A DNA stretch of 64,000 nucleotides, taken from Rhynchopus euleeides (taxonomy: Eukaryota; Euglenozoa; Diplonemea; Diplonemida; Diplonemidae). Where the stretch lies: contig OY723287.1 in NCBI GenBank assembly GCA_963210315.1, forward strand, positions 558,001 through 622,000. The letters are read 5' to 3'. Below, in pieces: positions 29,886 through 39,739 of the stretch. Both the position numbers and the translations under genes were made by a program. Numbering within the stretch: the stretch's first letter is position 1; the number at the start of each line of letters is the position of its first letter. The notes beneath the pieces were generated by a model. The model worked only from the letters and a program-made list of their open reading frames with translations, did not search any database and had not been told where the DNA came from.

Positions 29886-30704
29886 TCAGATAGAGAACAT
29901 CACATCGAGTGGGTATTTGTGGTAAGGGGCGTTGTCGTCGATGCACGAATCCCAAACCTTCTCAACCGAGGCCTGTGCGATGCGGGTGCAGATGGGGTTC
30001 TGGGAGACGGACAAAATGGCGCGCCGCTTGACACACTGCTTCCCCGCGCACATCGGGGAACCGTCGCCAGACATGGGCCGCCCCCGGAGCATCTCCTCTC
30101 CCATGGCACACTCACCCGAGAGGCGGGACGCGCGGATCTCAGAGCAGGCGTGGTGGAAGCAGTTCGATGGGTTCACCTCTGCGCGGGCGTCGTCAAACGC
30201 GTGGACAAGCTCATGCCTCACAGCGGTGCTCATCGAGTTTGCTGTTGTGCAGTCCTTCTGCGAAACGGTGATATCCCCGTGCCGCAGCCCCGCCTCCGGC
30301 ACATCCCGCCACAGATAGCCCCCTGTCCCCGACAGCGCGCTGGCGGCAGCCCCCTGTGTCCCGACGCACTTCACCATGTCCCGCCGCATCTCCTTCCCCA
30401 GAAGGCGGAGCTCCTCGACGAAGAATTGCACGTGCCGCGTCTGCCATATCATATTAACCCAATTCTCGCAACTCTCCTTCTGCTTCGACTCGTTCCAAGG
30501 GTCGAGCGATGCTGTTGACTGGGTTTCCCCTTGGGGGGCGCTCTGCGCCCATGTCGTCGGGCCACTGGCGGAGGATGCTACGACGGTCGGCCCCGGAGAT
30601 GGCGACGCACCGCAGAACGGCGAGGGGGACGGCGTGGGGTAGGCCGTGGCGGTGGCGGTACCCCAGCCCCCCACCAGGTCACGCCAGTAGTCGCGGTTGG
30701 TCAT
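29886..30704 (-). CDS. ATP23: ATP23-like mitochondrial metallopeptidase (M76 family)
   Basis: 272 residues from ATG 30704, ending in TGA. The M76 family sits in the mitochondrial intermembrane space, where ATP23 processes and chaperones ATP synthase subunit 6. The zinc-binding HELVH is at residues 164-168 within RHELVHAFDDAR. It is followed by the family's CSEIRASRLSGEC block and the late Cys-rich CVKRRAILSVSQNPIC block. The first 75 residues are Thr/Ser/Pro/Ala-rich, low in complexity and probably a targeting or disordered region. The start is supported by CAATAG four bases upstream, an acceptor-like sequence. An in-frame extension upstream has no domain and was rejected. The stop lies about 35 bases from the (CA)n that closes the retroelement array. 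Confidence 0.9.
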   Translation of the reverse strand: MTNRDYWRDLVGGWGTATATAYPTPSPSPFCGASPSPGPTVVASSASGPTTWAQSAPQGETQSTASLDPWNESKQKESCENWVNMIWQTRHVQFFVEELRLLGKEMRRDMVKCVGTQGAAASALSGTGGYLWRDVPEAGLRHGDITVSQKDCTTANSMSTAVRHELVHAFDDARAEVNPSNCFHHACSEIRASRLSGECAMGEEMLRGRPMSGDGSPMCAGKQCVKRRAILSVSQNPICTRIAQASVEKVWDSCIDDNAPYHKYPLDVMFSI

Positions 30705-32305
30705 AGTTCTATTGTGTGTGGGGTGTGCCGGTGGGGGGAGTGGGTGGGGAGGGGGATCCCGGCCACGTGCTGCGCTTTGTGTTGTTGTTGTTGCTGTTGC
30801 TGTTGCTGTTTCTTTAGTGTAGGCCGCACTGGGGAAACTCTGATGGGAGCTTCCTGCCTCCGCTGCACACACACCACGCAGGGGGAGGAGGGGGGGGGGG
30901 GGTCCCGGCTCCGCCTTTAGGGGTGTTGATTCGTTGGGTGTGATGTGATCTCCTTGAGGGCGTGTGGTGGGTGGTGGTGGGTGGTGTGAGCGAGTTGTAA
31001 AGATGCGGCTCGCCCGAGGGCAGGTGTTGTGAGGCACTTTGCAGTGCCAGGTGGGCGATGTGCCAGATGTGACAAGCCGCTTCATGCTGCGGAAATGCGG
31101 GAGAACAACCCGCTGAACTTCTGTCAAAAAAAGACGTTTTGAAGGAGTTGCGTGCTTTGTTTGTCCGAACGGTGCCTGCGAGTGCACGCAGGTATGCAAA
31201 ATGCTGCGAGTCTTTCCACCTCAGAACCTCCAGATGCTCTTCCAAAAATTCTGGGAGGGGCAGGGGGGGCAGAACCCGACGACGGCGTCTGTACTTTTCG
31301 AGGCCTTCTTCTGAAAATTCACCACGGGTACATCTTGCCCTTTTGACCCCCCACCCCCACCCCCCCCCCCTACCAGATCCAGTTAACTGCTGCTCCAAGT
31401 GGGCGAGTTCCTCCTGCCCTCCCCTGCTGGCCACACACGAGCATCCCTGCGAACTGCATGCACAAGCAACTGGACGCAATACTACAAGGAGGGGAAAAGG
31501 GAATACCACCCATGTCATTGAGGGGCAGATGGGCACCGACCCACTTCACCCCCCCCCCTACCCCCCCCCCCCCCCCTGGCCAAGTCGGTTGCAGACATAA
31601 ATGGAAACCGATGTGCACAATGTAGTTTCTTTGTGCAGCCAGTTCAACCGGTTAGCATCCTGTTAGGTTATTGCAATGAAAAGTGTCACCGTGGCCTCAT
31701 ATGGCACGATTCCGCCCACCCACCCCACCCATCCATCCCCCCTTCCCCACACACACGCCAACCTTTTATAGCAGTGCATAGCACACCGAGGGCACCGTCT
31801 TGGTGTGGTCTCCACTGTCACACACACGCCAACCTTTTTTGTTTAGTGTAATGATGCATCCAAGCGAACTCTGATGCTGCTCGCGTGTCAGATTATGTAA
31901 GTGTCGGGGAAGGACCCCCTCTCATGGGGGGATGTGCTGTCGGTATGGTCACCCAAGGGAGGGCAGGCAGGGAGGGGCTTGGCATCCGATGAGCCACCTC
32001 CCCGCAACGCTGCGGCACTGCTGGAGGGTAGGTCGGACTTGAGATTAGCGTACTACTGTCGGGAGAGGGCACAATGCCAGTCGGCAACTTGCCGTTCGGG
32101 TTAGGCTGGAAAAGGAGAAATGCGCCGGCCTGCGGCGCCCTTCATACAGACTGGACGTCGCTTCCCCAGCTGGGTGATCACATCCGGGTGTGTTTGGCTT
32201 GCTGGCCAAACCCCCCTTCAGTGTTCTTCGGCTTTGGCGTTTTACCGGTGCGACCTCACCACACCCCGGCGCAGCTACGTGATTGCTGTGAGAGAGATCT
32301 CTTCG
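30705..32305. other. Intergenic, no gene seen
   Basis: 1.6 kb with homopolymer C/G runs and no frame or RNA that I can support. Confidence 0.35.
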
Positions 32306-32835
32306 TCAGTCGCGCTTCTTCGCTGCTGCGTCCTTCTCGTCTGGTGTCTCGTGCCCGTAACCAAGCAACAGGTACAGCCCAAGCAGCAGGATGTCGACAA
32401 CAAGGACGTGTGCGATCAGCTGCAGGGTGGATGCAGGGTGGATGAAGGGCGTTGGGTGGATTCCGCGAGAACACAAGCATGCAACTGCCCCAGCCGCACA
32501 GTACATCACACATGCAGGTGTCGATAATCACAAAGCTAAGTCTGTTGTACTATTCATGACCTCGCTTCCTGCAAGCAGGATTGAGGACAGCGTGATTTCA
32601 GAGCATGGCCTGGTGTCGGCTGAATGCGCACGACTGGAAATATAAATCATACCGCTTTCGCGAATTTTTCAGGCTCGATGTCAAGCCGCTCAGGCCAGCG
32701 GAACGTTGTGGGGTCAGAGCTCATGGCATATGACAGCATGATCGTGCATCCGGCAATTTTGGTCCCCGCCTTCGGTCTCAGCGACCTTCTGGTGAAGAGC
32801 GGTGTCACCAGCACATGCAGAAGGAAGAACAACAT
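32306..32835 (-). CDS. Small two-exon membrane protein, unknown
   Basis: Proposed 98 residues from join(32653..32835, 32306..32419) on the minus strand. Exon 1 starts at ATG 32835 in a good context (GTCGCCATG) and gives a hydrophobic start (MLFFLLHVLVTPLF), a short basic and polar middle, and FRWPERLDIEPEKFAKA. A GTATG donor at 32652 and the acceptor CACCCTGCAG before 32419 join it in phase 0 to a strongly hydrophobic helix (LIAHVLVVDILLLGLYLLLGYG) with a charged tail ending AAAKKRD. Two membrane helices and the small size recall accessory subunits of mitochondrial inner-membrane complexes, but I recognise no family. The splice is supported by the donor shared with other genes here. Confidence 0.5.
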
Positions 32836-33894
32836 GGCGACGCTACCCTAATCCCGCTGCCACAACCCCACCACTCCTGACGCCTGTCACTGACAACCCG
32901 TGGCTTTTATACAAACCAGCAGGGGGGGCAACTTGCGCCTTTGTGTAATGCCTGGCAAAATGGGGGTGTCGGTGCGAGGTTTCCTCCCGTAATATCAACA
33001 TCACAAAACTGACCCCCCACTCCACCCCCCACCCCCTTACTCGTGATGCCGGTTGCGTCTGAGATCGGAGATGTGGAAACGGGGGGTGGGGGGGGGGGTG
33101 CGGAAGGGGGACAAAGCGCTTCCTACGCTATGCTGGAGCGAGCCTCACCCCCCCCCCTCCTCCTCCCCCACCCCCATACACACGTGCAGCAGGTGTGGCT
33201 CTATTTTGGGGGTATTTTGGCCGATTTTCGAAATCCTATTTTGGTTTTTTTGCACTTTTTTTGGGTGCTTTTTTGCACGATTTCTGTGCCTCAGACACAG
33301 ATTTTGGTGTGATTTTTGCGCTATTTTGATTCACTCGGCCTGACCGATGCATACGATTCGAAAAAATGGCGAAAAAATCGCTATCAACAACGGTGAACGA
33401 ATGGAGGTAGATGGGGAAGTGGAAGGACACAGCACGCCCTCTCACTGATCGCCATCTGTACACTACCTCTCTGTTCAAGGCGGTCAGTGTCACTTGATGG
33501 CGCTGCACACAAATCACTGCTACATCCCAGGGCGCCTTCCCTTGTGAGAATAGCGGAACTTCTGCGGTTGCAGTTTGGTGGTTGAGGCCGGCGGTGATAT
33601 CACTTTGGTGACTGTGCTTCCTTCCCCCTGAGCTCGATCAGATCCAGGTCGACCTGGTGCTGCGTGGCTCCTGGTGTGCCATCTCTTGCATGCCACGGAT
33701 GCCCACCAAGTCGAACCCGAAACATGACGACCCTTTCGAGATGTCATGGCCGCAAGCCCGCAAACCCGATCGCATTCGCAAGGTGGTTCGTCTCTTAGAG
33801 ATCAGTGCTCGGGCCCAGCCTTCCGCGAGGGTGCTGGAACCGACATGCCGCAGCCCCGTACGCGCAAGGACTTGGCTCCAAGACCAGGCACATG
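32836..33894. other. Intergenic, low-complexity
   Basis: Poly-G/C runs and a T-rich stretch (about 33200-33330). No gene supported. Confidence 0.3.
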
Positions 33895-33958
33895 CCACAG
33901 GGGGGTGTGGGGGGCGGAGCCCCCCAGCCGCCGGAGGCCACGGTAGCGAACGTCTGTT
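33895..33958 (+). repeat. 60-bp hairpin element, copy 1
   Basis: Core order: CACAGGGGGG, then the hairpin GGGGGGCGGAGCCCCCC, then CAGCCGCCGGAGGCCACGG and TAG(T/C)GAAC. This copy has a T-to-G change in GGTCTGG and GCGAACG at the end. Confidence 0.8.
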
Positions 33959-34053
33959 GGCCTGGCTCCATAGTCGCATACGCTCAAGTACAACACAACT
34001 GACAGATAGCACATGTCGCATGGGGGGACGATAAATTGTCGCGCAAAGACACG

Positions 34054-34116
34054 CCACAGGGGGGTCTGGGGGGCGGAGCCCCCCAGCCGCCGGAGGCCAC
34101 GGTAGTGAACATCTGT
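34054..34116 (+). repeat. 60-bp hairpin element, copy 2
   Basis: Perfect core (GGTCTGGGGGGCGGAGCC, then CCGGAGGCCACGG), only about 100 bp from copy 1 but in unrelated flanks. Confidence 0.8.
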
Positions 34117-34180
34117 TGGTTTGAGCTCGAGAGCAAGCCTCTCACACCACCGCCCTCCGACCCCCCTCTCCACCCCCCAG

Positions 34181-34462
34181 GTGCAACATTTGTTTGCACC
34201 CGGAAAATGTGTTCTTTTGACTGTTTGAGCACATCCAAGACCGGGAACATAGAAGAATTCTGCTGAAAACCCAAAGGAAAATGGTGCAAAAAAGTAGTGA
34301 CCACCACCCCCATCCCCACCTCCGGGTGCAAAAATTTTTTTGGCCACGGAAAATGTGTTCTTTTGAATGTTTGAGCACATCCAAGACCGGGAACATAAAA
34401 ATTTTCTGCCAATACCAAGTAGGGTCACAATAAAATCCAAAGGAAAAAAGTGCAAAAAAATA
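34181..34462. repeat. Imperfect ~140-bp tandem duplication
   Basis: Two copies (about 34181-34300 and 34322-34460) share CGGAAAATGTGTTCTTTTGA, then TTTGAGCACATCC, AAGACCGGGAACATA and AAAGGAAAA. The second copy has a 25-base insertion (ACCAAGTAGGGTC). Non-coding. Confidence 0.7.
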
Positions 34463-35015
34463 GTGCAAAAAAATATTTTTTCCCCAAATTCCTATTTTCA
34501 TTCCGTGAAATAGATACACGCCTGACGTGCAGTGTATATTTTTGTTGCGGCAGTGCAGACCACGCTGGGAACCACCACCACCACACCACCGACCCCCCCC
34601 CCCTCTCCTATTCCTTGATACAATACACTGCCAGACACACGCAGACAGGAATCAGGTCTACGCCGCCCATGGTATCGCATCAGCGACCCGGGTGGGGGGG
34701 AGGGGGAAAGGGGGGCTGGATCGTACGGAACGCCTCATCTATGAAACCGCTTCTTGTTTTTCAGGGTCTCTACAGGGGGGGTCTTCGCGACAGTGCAGGA
34801 AAACGGGTTGTTTTGGTGGATTTCCTCCTCTCTATTTGTAGGAGGGAAAATCGCCGAAACTTTGCAGAAAACGTGACGGTAGCGAAGAACCCTTTCTGGC
34901 AACTCAGGTCTCGCGTGGGAAGGGCACACACAGGCCAACTACCAAGCCCCCCCCCCTTTTTTTGGCTCCGAGCATCAGCCAGGTTAAGGGGGGGGGGGGG
35001 GGGGTGAGATGCTGA

Positions 35016-36492
35016 TCACTTCCCGCCCCATTTCATGTCGCGTGTCAAGGGGCCGGCACCGCCCACCATGTGCCAGAGTTGGTTTTTGAACTGCCACCAT
35101 CGGCTCTGCCTATCCTCCTGCAGCTCCCGCTGCTGCTGGTCGAGGAACTGCTTGAAGACGTCATCCTTCATCTGCACATGGCTGGACCACTCGTTAAAGG
35201 CCATGTCAGCGTCGCGCCTCTTCTGGTTGACGTCGCGATCCCGGGCATTCGCCCGCAGGTCGTTTTCCTCCTCCTGCCACAGCTCCTTCCGCTCGAACCA
35301 CTCCCGGGACATGGTGTCAGCAGCAGGGCCAACGCCAGAAAAGCGCTTCTCCAACGCCTCGCGGATACGGTCGTCCGTCTCCATCATGTACAACCTCGAC
35401 TCGATCTCGTTGTGACCGTTGATGCTCATGTTCACAAGAGCCATCGACACGATATCGGTTGGCTCGCAAAACCCTTCCTGCACCAGCATCCACTTGTACC
35501 TGTTCCACAGCGTGGGGTGGGGAGGAAGGGAGGGGTGGGTGGGAGGGTGGGGTGATTGGCTTGGCGCCCCCTCCCCCCCTGCACTCTTTCAACAGCTAAT
35601 GCAACACCTGGTGGTGTGGTGGCCCACTCACAACACCTGGGTGTAAAAGTGACACAGCCCTGATACGCACACACACACACAGCGGGCACAACACAATGCC
35701 CCACCCCCCCCCCCTCCCCACCCCCAGCATCACACAACAGCACGCAGTACGGCAGCCAATGTGGCAGGAGACAACAGGGCCATACATATTCAGCACAACG
35801 TGGTAGTAGTTGGTGTGGGAGTACAGGAGATAATCAAGTGGCTGCATCGCATATCGGGTCTCCCCTGCAGCAGGATACACATCGAAGTCGTTGTGGCACG
35901 TGGGATACAGGATAAGTATCCGCTTGAACCCAAGCTCCGTAATGTGCATCAGCTGTGGGATGATACCGCCTACTTTATACTTGGGTGAAGCCAGAACCAT
36001 CTCAGAGTCGTAGAAGGAGTACCCTTTGGCACCCAGATAGTTTACGATGGTGCGCCAAGACTTGTAGTACTTCGGGAGGTAACCCTGGATCCCCGCCACT
36101 TCCCACTGCATGGGTGTGGACAGCTTGGCGCCAGAGTAGAACTGGGTGCTGTACTCGCGGACCAGGAGTGCGGCATTCCAGCAGCCAATGCTTTCGAGCA
36201 TGAGCTCTTCAACCGTCATGGATTCATCCTTCTCTGCAACTTCCTTGAACTCATCCGCTGTTCTTGGGATAAACCCGGGGAAGTACTGATCGGCTAACCT
36301 TTCAATGCTGGGATACCGCTCATTGCACATCACAAACGTGCCCTTTGCAAACTCGCACACGATGGTCTCGTCGATAACCGGGTGCTGCGCGACACGCTCA
36401 TCGACAGGCTTCTGCCATTTCGTGATCAGAGGATACCGGTTGTCATTCCCAAACCCAGTGACAACGGCACGGACAACCCGTGTGGCACGCAT
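35016..36492 (-). CDS. Two-exon unknown protein, 396 residues
   Basis: Predicted from join(35786..36492, 35016..35499) on the minus strand. The two open frames look like one protein: exon 1 ends ...YYHVVLNM and exon 2 continues YKWMLVQEGFCEP. The donor GTATGG at 35785 and the acceptor GGAACAG before 35499 are both phase 2 and rebuild the Met codon; the intron is 286 nt. I recognise no family. The first two thirds are globular, aromatic-rich and well folded by composition. The last 110 residues are a charged, Trp/Gln/Arg-rich helix (RRDADMAFNEWSSHVQMKDD) like those of membrane-complex accessory subunits. The ATG follows CTCTGGGCAGGCA after a pyrimidine tract, so this may be a trans-splice acceptor or the start of an internal exon. 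An extra 5' exon cannot be excluded. Confidence 0.65.
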
Positions 36493-36760
36493 TGCCTGCC
36501 CAGAGGGAGGCTGGGAAGGGGAGGAAGGGGTCAGGCAGGGGCGGAGGTGGTAGGGCTAAAGGCTCCCCCCTTCCCCCCCCCCCCCAAACCCGGCCTCACC
36601 CGCCGCCTTGGGATCGCCCTGTGGTGGTGGTGGGTGGGTCTGGGTATATGGGAGGTTACGTTGAATGTTCTTGAAGCAGAGAGAGATGGATGGGGGATAT
36701 CGCCCTCACACAACGGCCCACCTTCGGCAGGTGGCTACCTTGGGCGGGGGGGGGGGGGGG

Positions 36761-36840
36761 ATTTGATTGTCGAGAGTGAATGGAAAAGCAGGTCTCCCAG
36801 CACCTTCTCGCAATTTACTCCTTTTTGTAGTCGCCACACC
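36761..36840. repeat. 80-bp dispersed repeat (GAGAGTGAATGGAAA family)
   Basis: Aligns for about 80 bp with 58331-58410 and in part with 5481-5535 and 58784-58815. Shared blocks are CGAGAGTGAATGGAAAAG, TCTCCCAGCACCTTCTCG and CTCCTTTTTGTAGTC. All four copies are in the same orientation, each preceded by a G-run. Confidence 0.75.
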
Positions 36841-37078
36841 AAAAAATGCTGGACAATGCGGATCAATGCACAACGGGAGGGTGTGTAGCAGTTGTCTACC
36901 TTGGGTAGGGTGGGGGGGGGGGGGGGGTGGGGGAGTTGAACCCCTTTCTTGCTTTCCCAAAAAAAACCCCCCCGTCCGACACGGAGTACTGAATCAAGGG
37001 GAGCCCCTCCTCGGCTGATAGCCCTTCTGCGTTGCATCGGGGGGAGAGGTGCGCCCCTCCCTACCCCGATGTTGCACT

Positions 37079-37256
37079 CACGGTGGACCCCACCCCCCCT
37101 GGGGCGGGGTTCAGAGCGGGGGTATGGACCCCTGCTATCGGGAGTCTGCACTGCCTATTTTCGGTGCCCAGACGACCCCCCCGATGGCGGGGGTCCAGAC
37201 CCCCCGCTTTTCCGATCTCCCAAAAGGGTCTACCCCAACGTGCGGGATCCACCGTG
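37079..37256. mobile_element. Foldback/MITE-like element, copy 1 (178 bp)
   Basis: The ends are inverted CACGGTGGAYCCC repeats. The interior contains smaller palindromes such as GGGGGTCCAGACCCCC. It is flanked by CT on both sides, a possible 2-bp target duplication. The copy at 58432 has the same ends. Confidence 0.6.
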
Positions 37257-38577
37257 CTGTGAAGGTCGGGGCATTCCGCCCGGCTGTAGAAAACCACTGA
37301 CTCACACCTCAAATCCAAATGCCCCTTTTTGTTACCGAGGTTGCATGGCGTTCCTCTCTAAAAAAAACTCTTGGTTTTCGCATCGATTTTCGCTTATCCG
37401 ATCGGCACCTGCCTCACATGGTCTGCAGGAAATACCGAACGACACCACGAGTCTTGTTTAGCGTGAAAAGCCAGCAGTTCCCCCCCCCCCCCCAAAAAAA
37501 AAAGCAGACGTGAAGGGGAGGAGGAGAGGGGGCGAAGGAAGACATGCTCTTACTCAGTGTGCAGAAGCTCCTCTGAGGAACTTTTCTTCGAATGTAAAAC
37601 CCGGGGTGATTTTTTTTCCAGTTTCATCCCGGGTCTTACAGCCACACACCTGCACTTGAAGAACGAAGCCTCCATCCGCCACCCATCTCCACCCACCCCT
37701 CCAGACACGACGCTGGGCATGCCCCGACAGCGAGGGCGAAAACAGGGCAGCAGAGTGGGTTTATCCCCACCACACAATGCCTCTGATCCGCCCAGCAGTG
37801 CCTGGACACAGCCAACAGCCGTTCGAAATATCATTAGCATCACCCCACCCCTCACACTCGACTGCTGCCGGCCCTCATCCCTCACCCCTCCCCCCTCCCC
37901 CCCGCCTTGGGGGGTGGGGGGGGAGGGAGGGGAGGGAGGGGGCACCTTCTCTTTGCAATCATGTTGGCATCTCGACAAGACTCACACGCGAATGAAAGCG
38001 GGGGGGTGGGAGCACCACTTGGGAGCGTGTGGCAGATTTTTTCCTTGGCTAGCAGAATATAATCTGGCCCCGCTCAGAATCCCAGGTGGAAAGCCCCGCC
38101 GCACTCACACACGGGCGTGGGTGTTGTGTATGTTTTTTTTTAAAAAAAGGTTTGGTTTGCAGCAGAGGAGAAAAAAGAAACGCACCAGGGGGCCTTCGCT
38201 ACGTGCCAAACTGTGTCAGTTTCGCCCCCCTCCTTTTTTTTGCGAGGCGAATAACTTTTCTGCACTCCCGAGCGAAAACCCCCCGTTGGTACGATCTCCA
38301 AGCTGTTCATGCATGCGCTACTCGGTTGGTGAACGGACGGATGTGTGTGTGTGTGTGGGGAGGGGGGAGGGGTGGGTGGGTATTTGGGAGAGGGATGCTC
38401 GACTCATTCTGCACTTTAGATAGAAGACCCCCCTCTTCGCTTGGACCAGGCATGCACAGATGCACGTTAAAAAAATCTTCAGCGAGATTTTTTTTATTTC
38501 CCGGCGTCAGGGTGTTCGCTATCTCCCACCTTCCTCAGAGACTGTGGGAGAAAGGGGTAAAATTGCCGCCTCAAATT

Positions 38578-38609
38578 TTTTTTCGCGCGCGCTTCGCGCG
38601 CGCGAAATC
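38578..38609. repeat. Perfect CG-rich palindrome
   Basis: TTTCGCGCGCGC, then a 2-base loop (TT), then CGCGCGCGAAA: an 11-bp alternating-CG stem that could form a cruciform or Z-DNA. It lies in a gene-free stretch. Confidence 0.7.
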
Positions 38610-38854
38610 ATGCAACATCGGCCCCTCAGACAAATTGCCTCAAGGGTCCAGACCCGGGTACTATATACGTTTGGCGCAAGGGGCCCATTTCGCGGTTCGC
38701 GGCTGCAAATGGAGGTTTTGCGGCAATCAGTGAGTACTTCGGGAGTTGGTGACGAACCCAAAACAGGATCACGGACCGTCGCCGATACCCGTTCTCGAGA
38801 AGGAAGGGCACGGTCACATGCGCTCGTTAGTTCCTGTTGGACAGACTTCACAGG

Positions 38855-38917
38855 TCACAGGGGGGTCTGGGGGGCGGAGCCCCCCAGCCGCCGGAGGCCA
38901 CGGTAGTGAACATTTGT
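38855..38917 (+). repeat. 60-bp hairpin element, copy 3
   Basis: Same core as copy 2, ending TAGTGAACATTTGT. Flanks are unrelated to the other copies. Confidence 0.8.
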
Positions 38918-39739
38918 CAGCCTCGTCCCCGAGTCTGCTTCATAGTCGAGCACCACCTACAGACAACGTGCACCTTGAGACAGCATGCTCAAGAGGTACA
39001 TCGGCCTGGTGCCTGTGGCAGGCCACTATGCTCTTGGCTTCGGCCTCCTCTGGCTTTGACCATGCTGATGCCGGCAATAGCTCCGACGGTCCCCGTCAGG
39101 TTCAGATCTCGCTTCTTTGGGTTATTTCCGCTCCGTGCGAAGCGTGGTGGTATCAATTTGTACGAGAGGGTGCTGCCCTTCTCCTTCAGAACCCCTTCCC
39201 ACCTGAGGCAAAAACTTCCGAGAAACTTTTTTTATTTAATTTCTCCCACTTGGGAGAAATGCCCGGGAGAGAGGTGGGAGAAGGGTTTTCCCAGAATCAT
39301 TTTTTTAACGAAATAGGCCCCTATTTCTCCCCGAGCGAACGCCCTGCCCGGCGTTTGTATTGTGTTGGGGGCATGTTGCTTCGTGCAGGCCGGTGGGGAG
39401 CCCCCCCATCACGCAGCCATCGCATCTGAGGGGGGCCCCCGGGTTGCACCCTCTACCAATGGCACCACGGTGGTGCGTGTCACACATACCACACACCACA
39501 CACACACACACACACGGCGATCGGCAGTGCATATGACACACTGAGCATCTCCGAAGTGCTCCTCAATCCGATCACGACTCTAACACACAACCCGAGCAAT
39601 ACCTTACTCCCCGGTCACTGCTGACCGGATCATCACAGACACTCCCTCTAATGGGAATGCAGAGACACATCAACGTTGGGTAGTGCACTTTTGCTGTTTT
39701 TTTTTGGAAGAGGGGGGGGGAGGAGGGCGCGCCCTAGTG

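Larger units (their letters stand above)
36493..39515. other. 3-kb gene-poor stretch with several dispersed repeats
   Basis: No frame has a convincing product. It holds a dispersed-repeat copy, a foldback element, a strong palindrome and a hairpin-element copy (listed separately), plus poly-C/G and CA tracts up to the start of the tandem array. Confidence 0.4.

Noticed and set aside
33984-34455. Repeated peptide frames such as YRGLRRLGGSAPQTP and VASGGWGAPPPRPP
   Set aside because: They are translations of the 60-bp hairpin element in various frames and orientations, not protein domains.
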